Assembly (NCBI GenBank): GCA_044867525.1
Contig: JBIOVB010000058.1
Span: forward strand, 1-19,192
Length of the DNA stretch: 19,192 nt
Direction of reading: 5' to 3'
Origin: JALYNX01 sp044867525
Lineage (GTDB): Bacteria > Actinomycetota > Acidimicrobiia > Spongiisociales > ZC4RG35
Part shown: one piece after another, positions 1-7,268 of the stretch
How the letters are laid out: the number at the start of each line of letters is the position of its first letter
How positions within the stretch are numbered: the first letter of the stretch is position 1
Notes under the pieces: generated by a model
What the model saw: only the letters and a program-made list of their open reading frames with translations
What the model was told of the DNA's origin: nothing
Database searches by the model: none
Program-made: the position numbers and the translations under genes

Positions 1-742
1 CCTCCCCGCTCAGAGCGTCATGGACCATGTTCGCCCGCCCCGATATCCCATCGCCATCGTCGTCCCCGGGGTCGGCCGCGCTCAGGATGTCCGATTCGGG
101 TATCGCCTCGAGCAGGCCCGAGCCGAACACCGGAGGTGCCAGCCGCGGTGAGACCATCACATCGACAGAGAGCGGTCCGTAGGCGAGGTCATCGAACTCG
201 TGCAGCGGCCGCCGCAGGGTGTATGGCGAGCCATCCCCGTATACGCCGTCCTCTTCGACGTAGAGCCGCCTGACCGTTCCCTCCGGATGGACACCCAGGA
301 CTGCTCGGTCTTGCAATTGCCCGCCATAGGACGGGTCCGGTGACTGCCCCCCGCCCGACATGAACCCGAGTCGGAAGAGAAGGCCGATCTCTCCCGATTC
401 CGGGCTCCCACGACCGTCGCGAACATGGCACGACGCACAGGCCTGGGCGTTGAACAGCGGCCCGAGCCCGTCACGGGCCTCCGTCGAGGAGGGAGCGGTC
501 ACCCAGTTCTGGGTGAAGAAGCTGTCCCCGACCTCGAAGACTCGGCGCTCCTCGCTGCTCAGGTTCCGGGCCGCGTTGCCAAAGGCGTCACGATTCGACG
601 AGTCCGTGGTGCCCTCCCCACCGCTCTCCGGCTCCATGAGCTCGGCGGGTGGGCCGAGACAGGCAGTGACCAGACCGAGCACGATCAGGGCCCAGCTCCC
701 GGGGCGGGCACGTCTCGGGCTCGATCCGCGGACCGAGGTCAC
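1..742 (-). CDS. Di-haem oxidoreductase (DHOR/DUF1111 family) lipoprotein, partial (C-terminus off the left edge)
   Basis: About 247 N-terminal residues are present, starting at a GTG one base after the imelysin stop; the nearer ATG is followed at once by a stop. A basic start, a hydrophobic stretch and a lipobox V-T-A-C (Cys28) predict a lipoprotein exported to the outer face of the membrane. One c-type haem motif, C-A-S-C-H (residues 102-106), sits in the context FNAQ-CASCH-VRDGRG typical of the DHOR family. A D/G-rich stretch ending DGDGISGR (around residue 235) also fits that family. Family members are related to di-haem cytochrome c peroxidases and normally carry a second haem motif towards the C-terminus, which would lie outside this window. 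DHOR genes often follow imelysin genes, and the pair is usually linked to iron or redox-metal handling in the cell envelope. The actual substrate is unknown. Confidence 0.88.
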   Translation of the reverse strand, partial: MTSVRGSSPRRARPGSWALIVLGLVTACLGPPAELMEPESGGEGTTDSSNRDAFGNAARNLSSEERRVFEVGDSFFTQNWVTAPSSTEARDGLGPLFNAQACASCHVRDGRGSPESGEIGLLFRLGFMSGGGQSPDPSYGGQLQDRAVLGVHPEGTVRRLYVEEDGVYGDGSPYTLRRPLHEFDDLAYGPLSVDVMVSPRLAPPVFGSGLLEAIPESDILSAADPGDDDGDGISGRANMVHDALSGE

Positions 743-743
743 A

Positions 744-1892
744 TCAGCTCAGGTTCAGCTCGAGACCGAGCGCGGTGGCAGCCTCCACCAGAGTGTCGGC
801 CTGGACGTTCAGCGCCTGGATCGTCTCACTGATGGCCACGCGGCCCGGTTGGTCGTCGGGGACACCTGGCGCCAGGCTCTGGTCGAATGGCGGTGGGATT
901 GCTTCGGCAAGGGAGACACTGGACTCGATCTCCACGGCGAGTCGTTCCGCCAGATCGGGATCGACTGCCGCGACCAGGTCATCGATCCCGGGGCCGGCCG
1001 CGCTCCCCAGCTCTCCCAGGTACACCAACCGGATCCCGCTGGCATTGCCCACGACATCGGCGGTGGTGTTGTCCGAGAAACAGGAGTGCTCGTCTTCCTG
1101 CGAGTGCTCCTCATACGCCACCGTCAGGCGCTCACCGGCGAGCTCGCCACGGCTCAGCTCACCGATCCCGGTGAGGATCATCGAGAGAGCCTCGTCGGCC
1201 GGAAGCGCGAGGAACTCCTCCCGATAATTGCCGTCGACGTCGGGTGCCCAGGCCCGCACGAGAGAGTCGAGATGCTCTATGAGCAAGCCCGAGGCAACCG
1301 TGAGATAAGTGGCCCTCCGGTCGGCGTTGGGCGCCGATGCGAAATCATCTGCGGGCCGGGCCCCGGGACCGTCTGCGGAGAGGTCCTGACCCCAGAGCAA
1401 GAACTCGATTGCGTGCCACCCGGTGGAGATATTGGTCTCACCGCCGCTCTCGTTGAGCGAGGTGATCACATCGGCATCGATGGTTGGGTACTCGTCGGGA
1501 CGATTGATGATGCCCGACTCCGCAGATCCCTCGACATAGTCGATGTAGGCCTCGTCCAGGGGCCATGCGTTGACCAGACCCTCGACACCGGTGTCGTCGG
1601 CGTCGATCGGGCCTCCATAGAAGCGAAAGGCCTCGGTCGGCCCGTAGTCGTCACGCGCTGTGAGCCAGGCCCCACGGGCCGCCTCCAGATTGGCCTCCGT
1701 GGGGTCGGCGACAAAAGCATCGATGGCGGAAGCCATCTCGGTGGCCGATTCCAGGCTCCTCGAGTACGCCTCGTGGACGACAGCTGCGTAGTTGGACACC
1801 ACCTCACCCCGCAGCTCATCACCGGCATCGTCACCACAAGCAGTGACAACAAGCACCGCGCCCAGGGCGGCGGCCATCCCCTTCAGTCTCAT
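744..1892 (-). CDS. Imelysin-family (M75-like) lipoprotein
   Basis: This 382-aa protein begins with a signal peptide ending in the lipobox V-T-A-C (Cys19), so it should be anchored to the outer face of the membrane. The diagnostic imelysin GxHxxE motif is present as G-W-H-A-I-E (residues 158-163), followed by FLLWGQD as in the family. Length and the two-repeat, mainly helical character fit imelysin/IrpA proteins. Some members were described as insulin-cleaving peptidases, but most are now regarded as iron-regulated envelope proteins, perhaps metal-binding. A strong AGGAGG lies 5 bases before the ATG. The stop is one base from the GTG of the di-haem oxidoreductase, so the two are probably cotranscribed. 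The upstream gap holds a candidate promoter with two inverted repeats. Family assignment is secure; biochemical role is not. Confidence 0.93.
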   Translation of the reverse strand: MRLKGMAAALGAVLVVTACGDDAGDELRGEVVSNYAAVVHEAYSRSLESATEMASAIDAFVADPTEANLEAARGAWLTARDDYGPTEAFRFYGGPIDADDTGVEGLVNAWPLDEAYIDYVEGSAESGIINRPDEYPTIDADVITSLNESGGETNISTGWHAIEFLLWGQDLSADGPGARPADDFASAPNADRRATYLTVASGLLIEHLDSLVRAWAPDVDGNYREEFLALPADEALSMILTGIGELSRGELAGERLTVAYEEHSQEDEHSCFSDNTTADVVGNASGIRLVYLGELGSAAGPGIDDLVAAVDPDLAERLAVEIESSVSLAEAIPPPFDQSLAPGVPDDQPGRVAISETIQALNVQADTLVEAATALGLELNLS

Positions 1893-1913
1893 TGGGCCCT
1901 CCTCGGCTCCCGA

Positions 1914-1933
1914 ATCGTTCGGTAGCTAACGAT
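1914..1933. promoter_or_regulatory. Second inverted repeat ATCGTT-N8-AACGAT at the predicted transcription start
   Basis: A perfect 6+6 bp dyad with an 8-bp centre overlaps the -10 edge and the predicted start site. One arm reads into GTTAGC, which resembles part of a DtxR/IdeR iron box, but the complete iron-box palindrome is absent. It could be a second operator or a small leader hairpin. Confidence 0.35.
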
Positions 1934-1959
1934 ATTAAACACTACGGCGGTAGTGCAAA
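1932..1959 (-). promoter_or_regulatory. Candidate sigma70-type promoter of the imelysin/di-haem operon
   Basis: On the minus strand a TTTGCA (1959-1954) and a TAATAT (1937-1932) are separated by 16 bases. Each matches its consensus hexamer at 4 of 6 positions. This is the most A+T-rich part of the 87-base gap between the 44-aa gene and the imelysin gene. The predicted start of transcription is near 1925, giving a leader of about 30 bases with an AGGAGG. The call rests on inspection only. Confidence 0.4.
1940..1955. promoter_or_regulatory. Perfect inverted repeat CACTAC-N4-GTAGTG, candidate repressor operator
   Basis: A 6+6 bp perfect dyad with a 4-bp centre fills the spacer between the candidate -35 and -10 boxes, a classic place for a repressor to block RNA polymerase. 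The core ACTAC-N4-GTAGT has the half-sites and spacing of BlaI/MecI/CopY operators, for example the mec operator. The central A and T usual in those sites are replaced here by G/C. No regulator gene is in the window, so the identity of the binding protein is inference. Confidence 0.5.
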
Positions 1960-1979
1960 TGGTGAGGAACGGGAAGCGG

Positions 1980-2114
1980 TCAGCCGAGGCGGTCGAAGAC
2001 CCAGACGATCCCCTGGATCAGGCGCCATCCCAGGTAGATCACCACCAGGACGATCATCAACCGAAAGCTGAACGGCGCTCGCTCCTCATCCTGCGGAGGC
2101 GGTGAATCGGTCAC
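1980..2114 (-). CDS. 44-aa single-pass membrane protein, translationally coupled to der
   Basis: A GTG (2114) overlaps the der stop in the form GTGA. A good ribosome site GGGGGAG (2126-2120) lies 5 bases upstream, inside the end of der. The product has a charged, proline-rich N-terminus (about residues 1-17, PPPQDEER), one hydrophobic helix (about 18-30, LMIVLVVIYLGW) and a short amphipathic tail ending VFDRLG. The likely topology is one membrane span with the acidic N-terminus on one side. I do not recognise the family. The overlap, ribosome site and membrane-helix composition argue that it is real, although it is short. It may be a small membrane protein regulated together with Der. Confidence 0.65.
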   Translation of the reverse strand: MTDSPPPQDEERAPFSFRLMIVLVVIYLGWRLIQGIVWVFDRLG

Positions 2115-3424
2115 CTCCGCTCCCCCGCCCGGGAGACGATGTGGATCGGGCTCCCGGTGAAGTCCGCCGCTTCGCGCAGGCGGTTCTCGATGAAGCGCAG
2201 ATAGTCGTCCCCCAGCTCCCCCCCGGAGACGAAGAGGACGAAGGTGGGCGGGGCGGTTCCCGCCTGGACCACGTAGTGGATCTTGGGGCGTCGACCCTTG
2301 CGCACCGGTGGCGGGTGGGCGTTGACCCACTCCCTCACCGATCGGTTGAGCTGCCCGGTTGGGATCCTCGTGGTCCGGGCCGCGGAGACGACCTCGATCG
2401 CCTCCGGGAGGCGGCCGATCCGGGACCCGGTGAGGGCCGACATCCTGATCACCGGTGACCAACCCACGAAGCCGAGGCGGTCCGGCAGCGACCTCTCGGT
2501 GATCTCCCGCTGGTCCTCGTCGATCGCGTCCCACTTGTTGAGGATCAACACCAGGCCCACACCGGCGTCGACCACCTCGCGTGCGATCCTCTGATCCTGG
2601 TGGGTGACTCCGTCGCCGGCATCGATGAGGAGCAGGGCGACATCCGCCTCGCGCAGGGCCTCCCGGGCCCGGAGCACGGAATAGAAGTCGGCGTCATCGC
2701 TGATCTGTGGCTTGCGCCGGATCCCGGCGGTGTCGACGAGGCGGAACCTCGACCCGGCCAGATCGACCTCGATATCGATCGGATCCCGGGTGGTGCCAGG
2801 GACCTCGGAGACGATCACCCGGTCCTCGCCGGCAAGCCGGTTCAACAGGGTGGACTTGCCGACATTGGGACGGCCCACGATCGCGATTCGCGCCAGATCG
2901 CCCGGCTCGGGAGCCCCGCCGGTCTCCGGCAGCGCCTTCACCACCTCGTCGAGGAGATCCCCCACTCCCCGACCGTGGTAGGCGCTGACCGAGCGTGGCT
3001 CACCGAGGCCCAGACTCCAGAAACGGTCGACATTCCCCTCCAGGGAGCTGTCGTCGATCTTGTTGGCCGCCAGGATCACTGGAAGGCCCGACGAGCGGAG
3101 GATGGAGATCACCCCGGTGTCGTCGTCGGTCAGTTCGGTTGTCCCGTCGACAACGAGAAGCACGGTGTCGGCACCCGAGACCGCAGCTTCCGCCTGCTCC
3201 CGGATGGACATGTTCATCTCGCCGTCGGGCTTGACTTCCCATCCCCCGGTGTCGACCAGCATGAACCTGCGTCCCGCCCAGTCCGCCTCGAACTCCCTCC
3301 GGTCCCGGGTCACCCCGCTGCTCGCCTCCACGACCGCAGTCCGGGAGCCGATTATCCGGTTGACCAACGTCGACTTGCCGACATTGGGCCGACCCACGAC
3401 CGCGACTACAGGCAGCGAGCTCAT
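2111..3424 (-). CDS. der: Ribosome-assembly GTPase Der (EngA)
   Basis: This 437-aa protein has the double-GTPase layout found only in Der/EngA. GTPase 1 shows GRPNVGKST (11-19), DTGG (58-61) and NKID (121-124). GTPase 2 shows GRPNVGKST (184-192), DTAGIRRK (231-238) and NKWD (296-299). A C-terminal KH-like domain (about 355-437) follows. Der acts in late assembly of the 50S ribosomal subunit. The ATG is preceded by CCGGAGTG, an acceptable ribosome site, across a 42-bp gap from ispH. Der follows cmk closely in actinobacteria; here ispH lies between them. The stop overlaps the start of a 44-aa membrane-protein gene. All motifs are intact. Confidence 0.98.
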   Translation of the reverse strand: MSSLPVVAVVGRPNVGKSTLVNRIIGSRTAVVEASSGVTRDRREFEADWAGRRFMLVDTGGWEVKPDGEMNMSIREQAEAAVSGADTVLLVVDGTTELTDDDTGVISILRSSGLPVILAANKIDDSSLEGNVDRFWSLGLGEPRSVSAYHGRGVGDLLDEVVKALPETGGAPEPGDLARIAIVGRPNVGKSTLLNRLAGEDRVIVSEVPGTTRDPIDIEVDLAGSRFRLVDTAGIRRKPQISDDADFYSVLRAREALREADVALLLIDAGDGVTHQDQRIAREVVDAGVGLVLILNKWDAIDEDQREITERSLPDRLGFVGWSPVIRMSALTGSRIGRLPEAIEVVSAARTTRIPTGQLNRSVREWVNAHPPPVRKGRRPKIHYVVQAGTAPPTFVLFVSGGELGDDYLRFIENRLREAADFTGSPIHIVSRAGERR

Positions 3425-3450
3425 ATGTTCACTCCGGAGTCGCGCATTCT

Positions 3451-3464
3451 GGCTCTATCGAGCC
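3451..3464 (-). other. Small perfect hairpin GGCTC-GATA-GAGCC in the ispH-der gap
   Basis: A 5-bp perfect stem with a 4-base loop begins 2 bases after the ispH TAA stop. No T-run follows, and the stem is too short to call a terminator. It may be chance, a processing site or a weak attenuator before der. Confidence 0.25.
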
Positions 3465-3466
3465 GA

Positions 3467-4525
3467 TTAGACGCTTATCAGGTCGAGGGCCTCGGTGGCT
3501 GTCCAGTCCCGGTCCCGCTCCAGCCATCCCGGCTGAGCGCGGGAGACCGATGTGACCCCGGCCTCGACCAGTGCTTGAAGCGTGGTGACGAATGCCCGGA
3601 GCTGGGGCGGAAGGGGGAAGTACTCCTTCTCCTCGATGGACGACCAGAGCTCGAAGCCCTTGTCCGGGGCGAGACGGTCGATGACCTTTTGCACCAGGTG
3701 GTCGGGTGCGGAGGCGCCGGCAGTGAGCCCCACCACCGAAACCCCCTCCAGCCACGCATCCTCGATGTCTGCTGCCGAGTCGATGCGATGGGCGGCGACC
3801 CCGTTCTCGCGCGCCACCCTGACCAGTGCCTGGGTGTTGGATGAGTTGTGGGAGCCGACGACGAGCACCAACTCGCACTCCTTGGTGAGCCCGAGCACGG
3901 CTTCCTGGCGGTTGGTGGTGGCATAGCAGAGGTCTGACTTGCGGGCGGTGTTGAGCTCGGGATAACGCTCGACCGCGTCGTCCATTACCGCCATCCACTC
4001 ATGGACCCCGAGTGTGGTCTGGGCGAGCAGCGCAACTTTCGTAGGATCGGCGGGGGCGAAGTCTGCGAGGCCGGTCTCCGGTTCGACGAGAGTGATCGCG
4101 GCAGGCGCCTCGGCAACCGTCCCCACCGCCTCGTCGTGGCCCCTGTGGCCGACATAGATGATGTCGTAGCCATCTCGGGCCATCCTCTTCACCTCGTGAT
4201 GGACCTTGGTCACCAGGGGGCACACGGCGTCGATCACGACCGCCGCCCTATCGGCGGCGCCCTCGACCACCTCGGGCGAGGATCCGTGGGCGGAGAGCAT
4301 CACCGGGGCCCCCAGAGGGACCTCGGCGATGTCGCCGACGAAGACCACCCCCACGCCCTCGAACGCCTTCACCACCCACTCGTTGTGGACGATCTCGTGA
4401 TAGCAGTAGACCGGCCCGTCGAAGATCCGGGTCATCCAGGTCAGAGCCTTTATCGCCATCTCCACACCGGCACAGAATCCCCTGGGCTCGGCGAGAAGGA
4501 CGCGTTCCACCGTCATGGGTGTCAT
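3467..4525 (-). CDS. ispH: 4-hydroxy-3-methylbut-2-enyl diphosphate reductase IspH (LytB)
   Basis: This 352-aa enzyme catalyses the last step of the MEP pathway, reducing HMBPP to IPP and DMAPP with a [4Fe-4S] cluster. The three cluster cysteines are visible: Cys18 (RGFCAGV), Cys102 (AVCPLVTKVH) and Cys200 (DLCYATTNRQ). Substrate-binding histidines occur in YHEIVHN (His47), SAHG (His80) and GHRGHDE (His130, with Glu132). GSHNSSNT (225-232) is the usual C-domain motif. The first ATG (4525) is used; a second ATG three codons on is possible, and no strong ribosome site favours either. It lies 19 bp after cmk, so it is probably in the same operon. Confidence 0.98.
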   Translation of the reverse strand: MTPMTVERVLLAEPRGFCAGVEMAIKALTWMTRIFDGPVYCYHEIVHNEWVVKAFEGVGVVFVGDIAEVPLGAPVMLSAHGSSPEVVEGAADRAAVVIDAVCPLVTKVHHEVKRMARDGYDIIYVGHRGHDEAVGTVAEAPAAITLVEPETGLADFAPADPTKVALLAQTTLGVHEWMAVMDDAVERYPELNTARKSDLCYATTNRQEAVLGLTKECELVLVVGSHNSSNTQALVRVARENGVAAHRIDSAADIEDAWLEGVSVVGLTAGASAPDHLVQKVIDRLAPDKGFELWSSIEEKEYFPLPPQLRAFVTTLQALVEAGVTSVSRAQPGWLERDRDWTATEALDLISV

Positions 4526-4544
4526 GGTAGGTCTGGCCCTGGAG

Positions 4545-5219
4545 TCAGGATGAATGGTCGCGGACCAGGCCCACCACGTGCTCGACCACCTCGTCGAAAT
4601 CCAGGTCGGAGGTGTCGACGAAGGCTGCCCCCGGGGGGATGGTGAGGGGCGATGCCTCCCGGGAGGAATCGATCCTGTCCCGCCTCTCCAAATCGGAGTG
4701 CACCGATCCTGTGTCGGTGCCCGATTGGATCGCGCGGCGACGGGCGCGCACCTCGGGCCGGGCGTCCAGATAGATCTTGACCTCGGCGTCGGGGAAGACC
4801 ACGGAGCCGATGTCCCGGCCCTCGATCACTGCCCTGTGGTCATGCCGATCTGCCCAAGCCCTCTGATGGGCCACCAGCACCCGGCGCACCTCAGGGTTGG
4901 CCGCAACCTCGGATACCCGCTGGTCGACCTCCGTGGCCCTGATGTCATCGGAGACGTCCTCGCCGTCGAGGAACATCTGCCCCGCTTCCTGATCGAACTC
5001 GGCTTCGGCGACCACCAGCGCCACCGCCTCGGCATCACCAGGGCCCACCCCCGCACGCATCGACGCCACGGTTGCCGCGCGGTAGAAGGCCCCGGTGTCC
5101 AGATAGGGAAGACCGAGTCGGCGGGCGACCTCCCGGCTGACGCTGCTCTTCCCTGTGCCGCCCGGGCCGTCGACGGTGACGATGAGAGTGCTCAACGGCG
5201 GGTGAGGATATTCCCCCAC
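4545..5219 (-). CDS. cmk: Cytidylate kinase
   Basis: This 224-aa protein phosphorylates CMP/dCMP with ATP. It has the P-loop GPGGTGKSS (18-26), the LPYLDTGAFYRA motif of CMP kinases (37-48) and the VIEGRDIGSVVFPDA motif (131-145) before a KIYLDA strand. The start is a GTG at 5219, 15 bp after the aroA stop, within a G-rich run that may act as ribosome site. A TTG nine codons downstream is an alternative start and would remove the poorly conserved first residues. cmk beside rluB and der is the standard actinobacterial arrangement; here aroA and ispH are also included. Confidence 0.97.
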   Translation of the reverse strand: MGEYPHPPLSTLIVTVDGPGGTGKSSVSREVARRLGLPYLDTGAFYRAATVASMRAGVGPGDAEAVALVVAEAEFDQEAGQMFLDGEDVSDDIRATEVDQRVSEVAANPEVRRVLVAHQRAWADRHDHRAVIEGRDIGSVVFPDAEVKIYLDARPEVRARRRAIQSGTDTGSVHSDLERRDRIDSSREASPLTIPPGAAFVDTSDLDFDEVVEHVVGLVRDHSS

Positions 5220-5234
5220 TCCCCCGCCCCGACG

Positions 5235-6515
5235 TCAGCTGGCGCGCAGCGACCGAAGGAAATCCCAGAACCCGGGCCATGTCTTGTCGACCACCGCCGG
5301 GTCCTCGATCTCGATCCCTGGTTGCCTCAACCCCACGAGAGCGAAGGCCATTGCAATCCGATGGTCCGAGTAGGTGCGGATCAGGGCGGGCCGGAGCACC
5401 CCCGGTGTGATCATCAGGGCGTCGTCGTCGACCCTCGCTCTCGCCCCCACACTCTCGATCTGCTCTACCAGGGCCCGCAGCCGATCGGACTCCTTGTGCC
5501 GTAGGGAGGCCAATCCCCCGATCCTGCTCTCACCGTTGGCGAAGAGACATGCCACGGCGATGGCGAGGGCCCCATCCGGCGCGTCGGATAGGTCGACATC
5601 GATCGCTTGCAGCGGCTGCCCGTCCGACTCGACAGCGGTGTCGGCAGTTGTCGCCGTGATGGCGCAACCCATATCGGAGAGCACCTGCGCGACCCGGTAG
5701 TCGGGCTGGGCGGAACCTGAGCCGAGAGACTTCACGGTGACCATCCCGCCGACGATCGCCGCAGCCACCATCGGATAGGCGGCAGCTGACGCATCCGGCT
5801 CGATCAGGTATTTGGCTCCCCGATACCCGGTTGGCGAGACCCGAAAGGCACTCCCTGCCCGATCCAACTCGGCCCCGAAGTGGCGCATGACATCGACGGT
5901 GAGGTCGAGATAGCCGGCGGAGCCCCGCAGATCTTCGACGAGCACGGTCAGGGCCGCTTCGGCCAGGGGCGCCACCTGAAGCAGGGAAGTGGCGAACTGC
6001 GAGGTTCGGGACCCGTCGATCACCACCGCGCCACCGGGGATCGAGCCCGATCCGACCACGACGGCCGGCAGGCCCGGCCCTTTGAACTCGACGCGGGACC
6101 CGAGCGCACGAAGGGCGTCGCCGAGCTCGGCCATCGGACGGTCCGGCAACCGGCCTCGTCCCACGATCAGGCTCCGACCTTGGACCAAGGTCGCCATCGC
6201 CATCAGAGAGCGGGCGGTCAGTCCCGATTCACCGGCGTCGAGGGATTCGGAGGTGGCCCGTAGTTGTCCGCCGGTGCCGCTCACCCGCCATCGGGAATCC
6301 GATGCCTCGATGCTCACCCCCAGAGCCTGGAGGCATGTCCGGGCCGCCCTGGTGTCTCCCGAGTCGAGGGCGCCAATCAATGTCGACTCTCCCACGGCTA
6401 GCGCCGCAGTGAACAGCGCCCTGATGGTCAGCGACTTGGAGCCTGGTAATTCCACCACCGCGTCCAGCGGGCCGGTCACGGGCGGCACCGGATAGGAGGC
6501 GAGCTCAGGGCTCAT
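5235..6515 (-). CDS. aroA: 3-phosphoshikimate 1-carboxyvinyltransferase (EPSP synthase)
   Basis: This 426-aa protein has the length and motifs of AroA, the sixth shikimate-pathway enzyme, joining PEP to shikimate 3-phosphate. Visible motifs are LPGSKSLTIRAL (23-34), DRPMAELGDALR (125-136), SRTSQFATSLL (169-179), EPDASAAAYP (239-248), DAPDGALAIAV (311-321), RHKESDRL (339-346) and TYSDHRIAMA (381-390). The PEP-loop motif, usually GNAGTAMRPL, reads GESGLTARSL (95-104). The essential Gly and Arg are kept, but Thr, Ala and Pro equivalents are changed. The ATG overlaps the rluB stop by 11 bases. Function is secure; the loop places it on a divergent branch. Confidence 0.97.
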   Translation of the reverse strand: MSPELASYPVPPVTGPLDAVVELPGSKSLTIRALFTAALAVGESTLIGALDSGDTRAARTCLQALGVSIEASDSRWRVSGTGGQLRATSESLDAGESGLTARSLMAMATLVQGRSLIVGRGRLPDRPMAELGDALRALGSRVEFKGPGLPAVVVGSGSIPGGAVVIDGSRTSQFATSLLQVAPLAEAALTVLVEDLRGSAGYLDLTVDVMRHFGAELDRAGSAFRVSPTGYRGAKYLIEPDASAAAYPMVAAAIVGGMVTVKSLGSGSAQPDYRVAQVLSDMGCAITATTADTAVESDGQPLQAIDVDLSDAPDGALAIAVACLFANGESRIGGLASLRHKESDRLRALVEQIESVGARARVDDDALMITPGVLRPALIRTYSDHRIAMAFALVGLRQPGIEIEDPAVVDKTWPGFWDFLRSLRAS

Positions 6516-7266
6516 CTGAGGAACTCTCGGTCTCGAGTTGAATTGGCCCCTCCCCGGAGGCGAGCAGCCGGCGGATCTCGTCGACTGTGAGGAGGCGGCT
6601 CTGCCCGGGGCGAAGCGAGCGATCGGAGAGAGGGCCGATGGCGGTTCGGACCAGGCTCTCCACTCGATGCCCGACGACCTCGAACATCCGGCGTATCTCC
6701 CGATTTCTCCCTTCCCCCATCACCATCTCGATCATGGTCGACTCGCCTTGCTGTCCGACGATCCGAGCCGATCTTGCTCGTGCCGGACCGTCGTCGAGGT
6801 CGACGCCCTCATTGAGCCGTCGCAGCTCGGCCGGCGACGGACGGCCGTCCACGATCACGACATACTTCTTGGTTATCCCGTACCTGGGGTGGGTGACACG
6901 ATTGGCGAGGTCGCCGTCGTTCGTGAGCAGGATCAGGCCCTCGGAGTCCGAGTCGAGCCTGCCGACGGGGTAGACCCGTTTCGAGGTGGGGACCAGGTCG
7001 ACAACGGTCCCCCGGCCCTGGGGGTCGGAGGCGGTGCTGATCACCCCGGCCGGCTTGTAGAGGAGATGTGTCTCCAAATCCGGGTTGAGAGGTATCGGGA
7101 TCCCATCGAGAGTCACCCCCTGGGTCGTGACGTCCACCCGGTCGCCGAGAACGATCCGACGCCCGTCGACCTCCACCCGCCCGGCGAGGATCGCCTCCTC
7201 CGCAAGCCGACGCGACATCAGCCCCGAGTGGGCGATTGCCTTTTGGGCGCGGACCGGCTCCGCCAC
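6505..7266 (-). CDS. rluB: rRNA pseudouridine synthase, RluB/RsuA family
   Basis: This 253-aa protein has an N-terminal S4 RNA-binding domain (about 4-50; GLMSRRLAEEAILAGRVEVDG) and an RsuA-type catalytic domain. The catalytic aspartate is Asp105 in VGRLDSDSEGLILLTNDG. A KPAGV motif (71-75) and HPRYGITKKYVV (126-137) are also typical. It isomerises a uridine in 23S rRNA. The start is a GTG two bases after the scpB stop, so translation is probably coupled. The scpA-scpB-rluB order is conserved in actinobacteria. RluB rather than RsuA is inferred from this context. Confidence 0.95.
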   Translation of the reverse strand: MAEPVRAQKAIAHSGLMSRRLAEEAILAGRVEVDGRRIVLGDRVDVTTQGVTLDGIPIPLNPDLETHLLYKPAGVISTASDPQGRGTVVDLVPTSKRVYPVGRLDSDSEGLILLTNDGDLANRVTHPRYGITKKYVVIVDGRPSPAELRRLNEGVDLDDGPARARSARIVGQQGESTMIEMVMGEGRNREIRRMFEVVGHRVESLVRTAIGPLSDRSLRPGQSRLLTVDEIRRLLASGEGPIQLETESSSDEP

Positions 7267-7268
7267 TC

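Noticed and set aside
360..1925. 521-codon open frame on the plus strand opposite the imelysin gene
   Set aside because: It lies antisense to two genes with clear domain motifs, has a low-complexity composition and shows no recognisable motif. Long antisense frames are expected in G+C-rich DNA.
2600..3844. 414-codon plus-strand open frame opposite der and ispH
   Set aside because: It spans the antisense of two conserved genes and their gap, with no domain signature; a shadow of codon bias.
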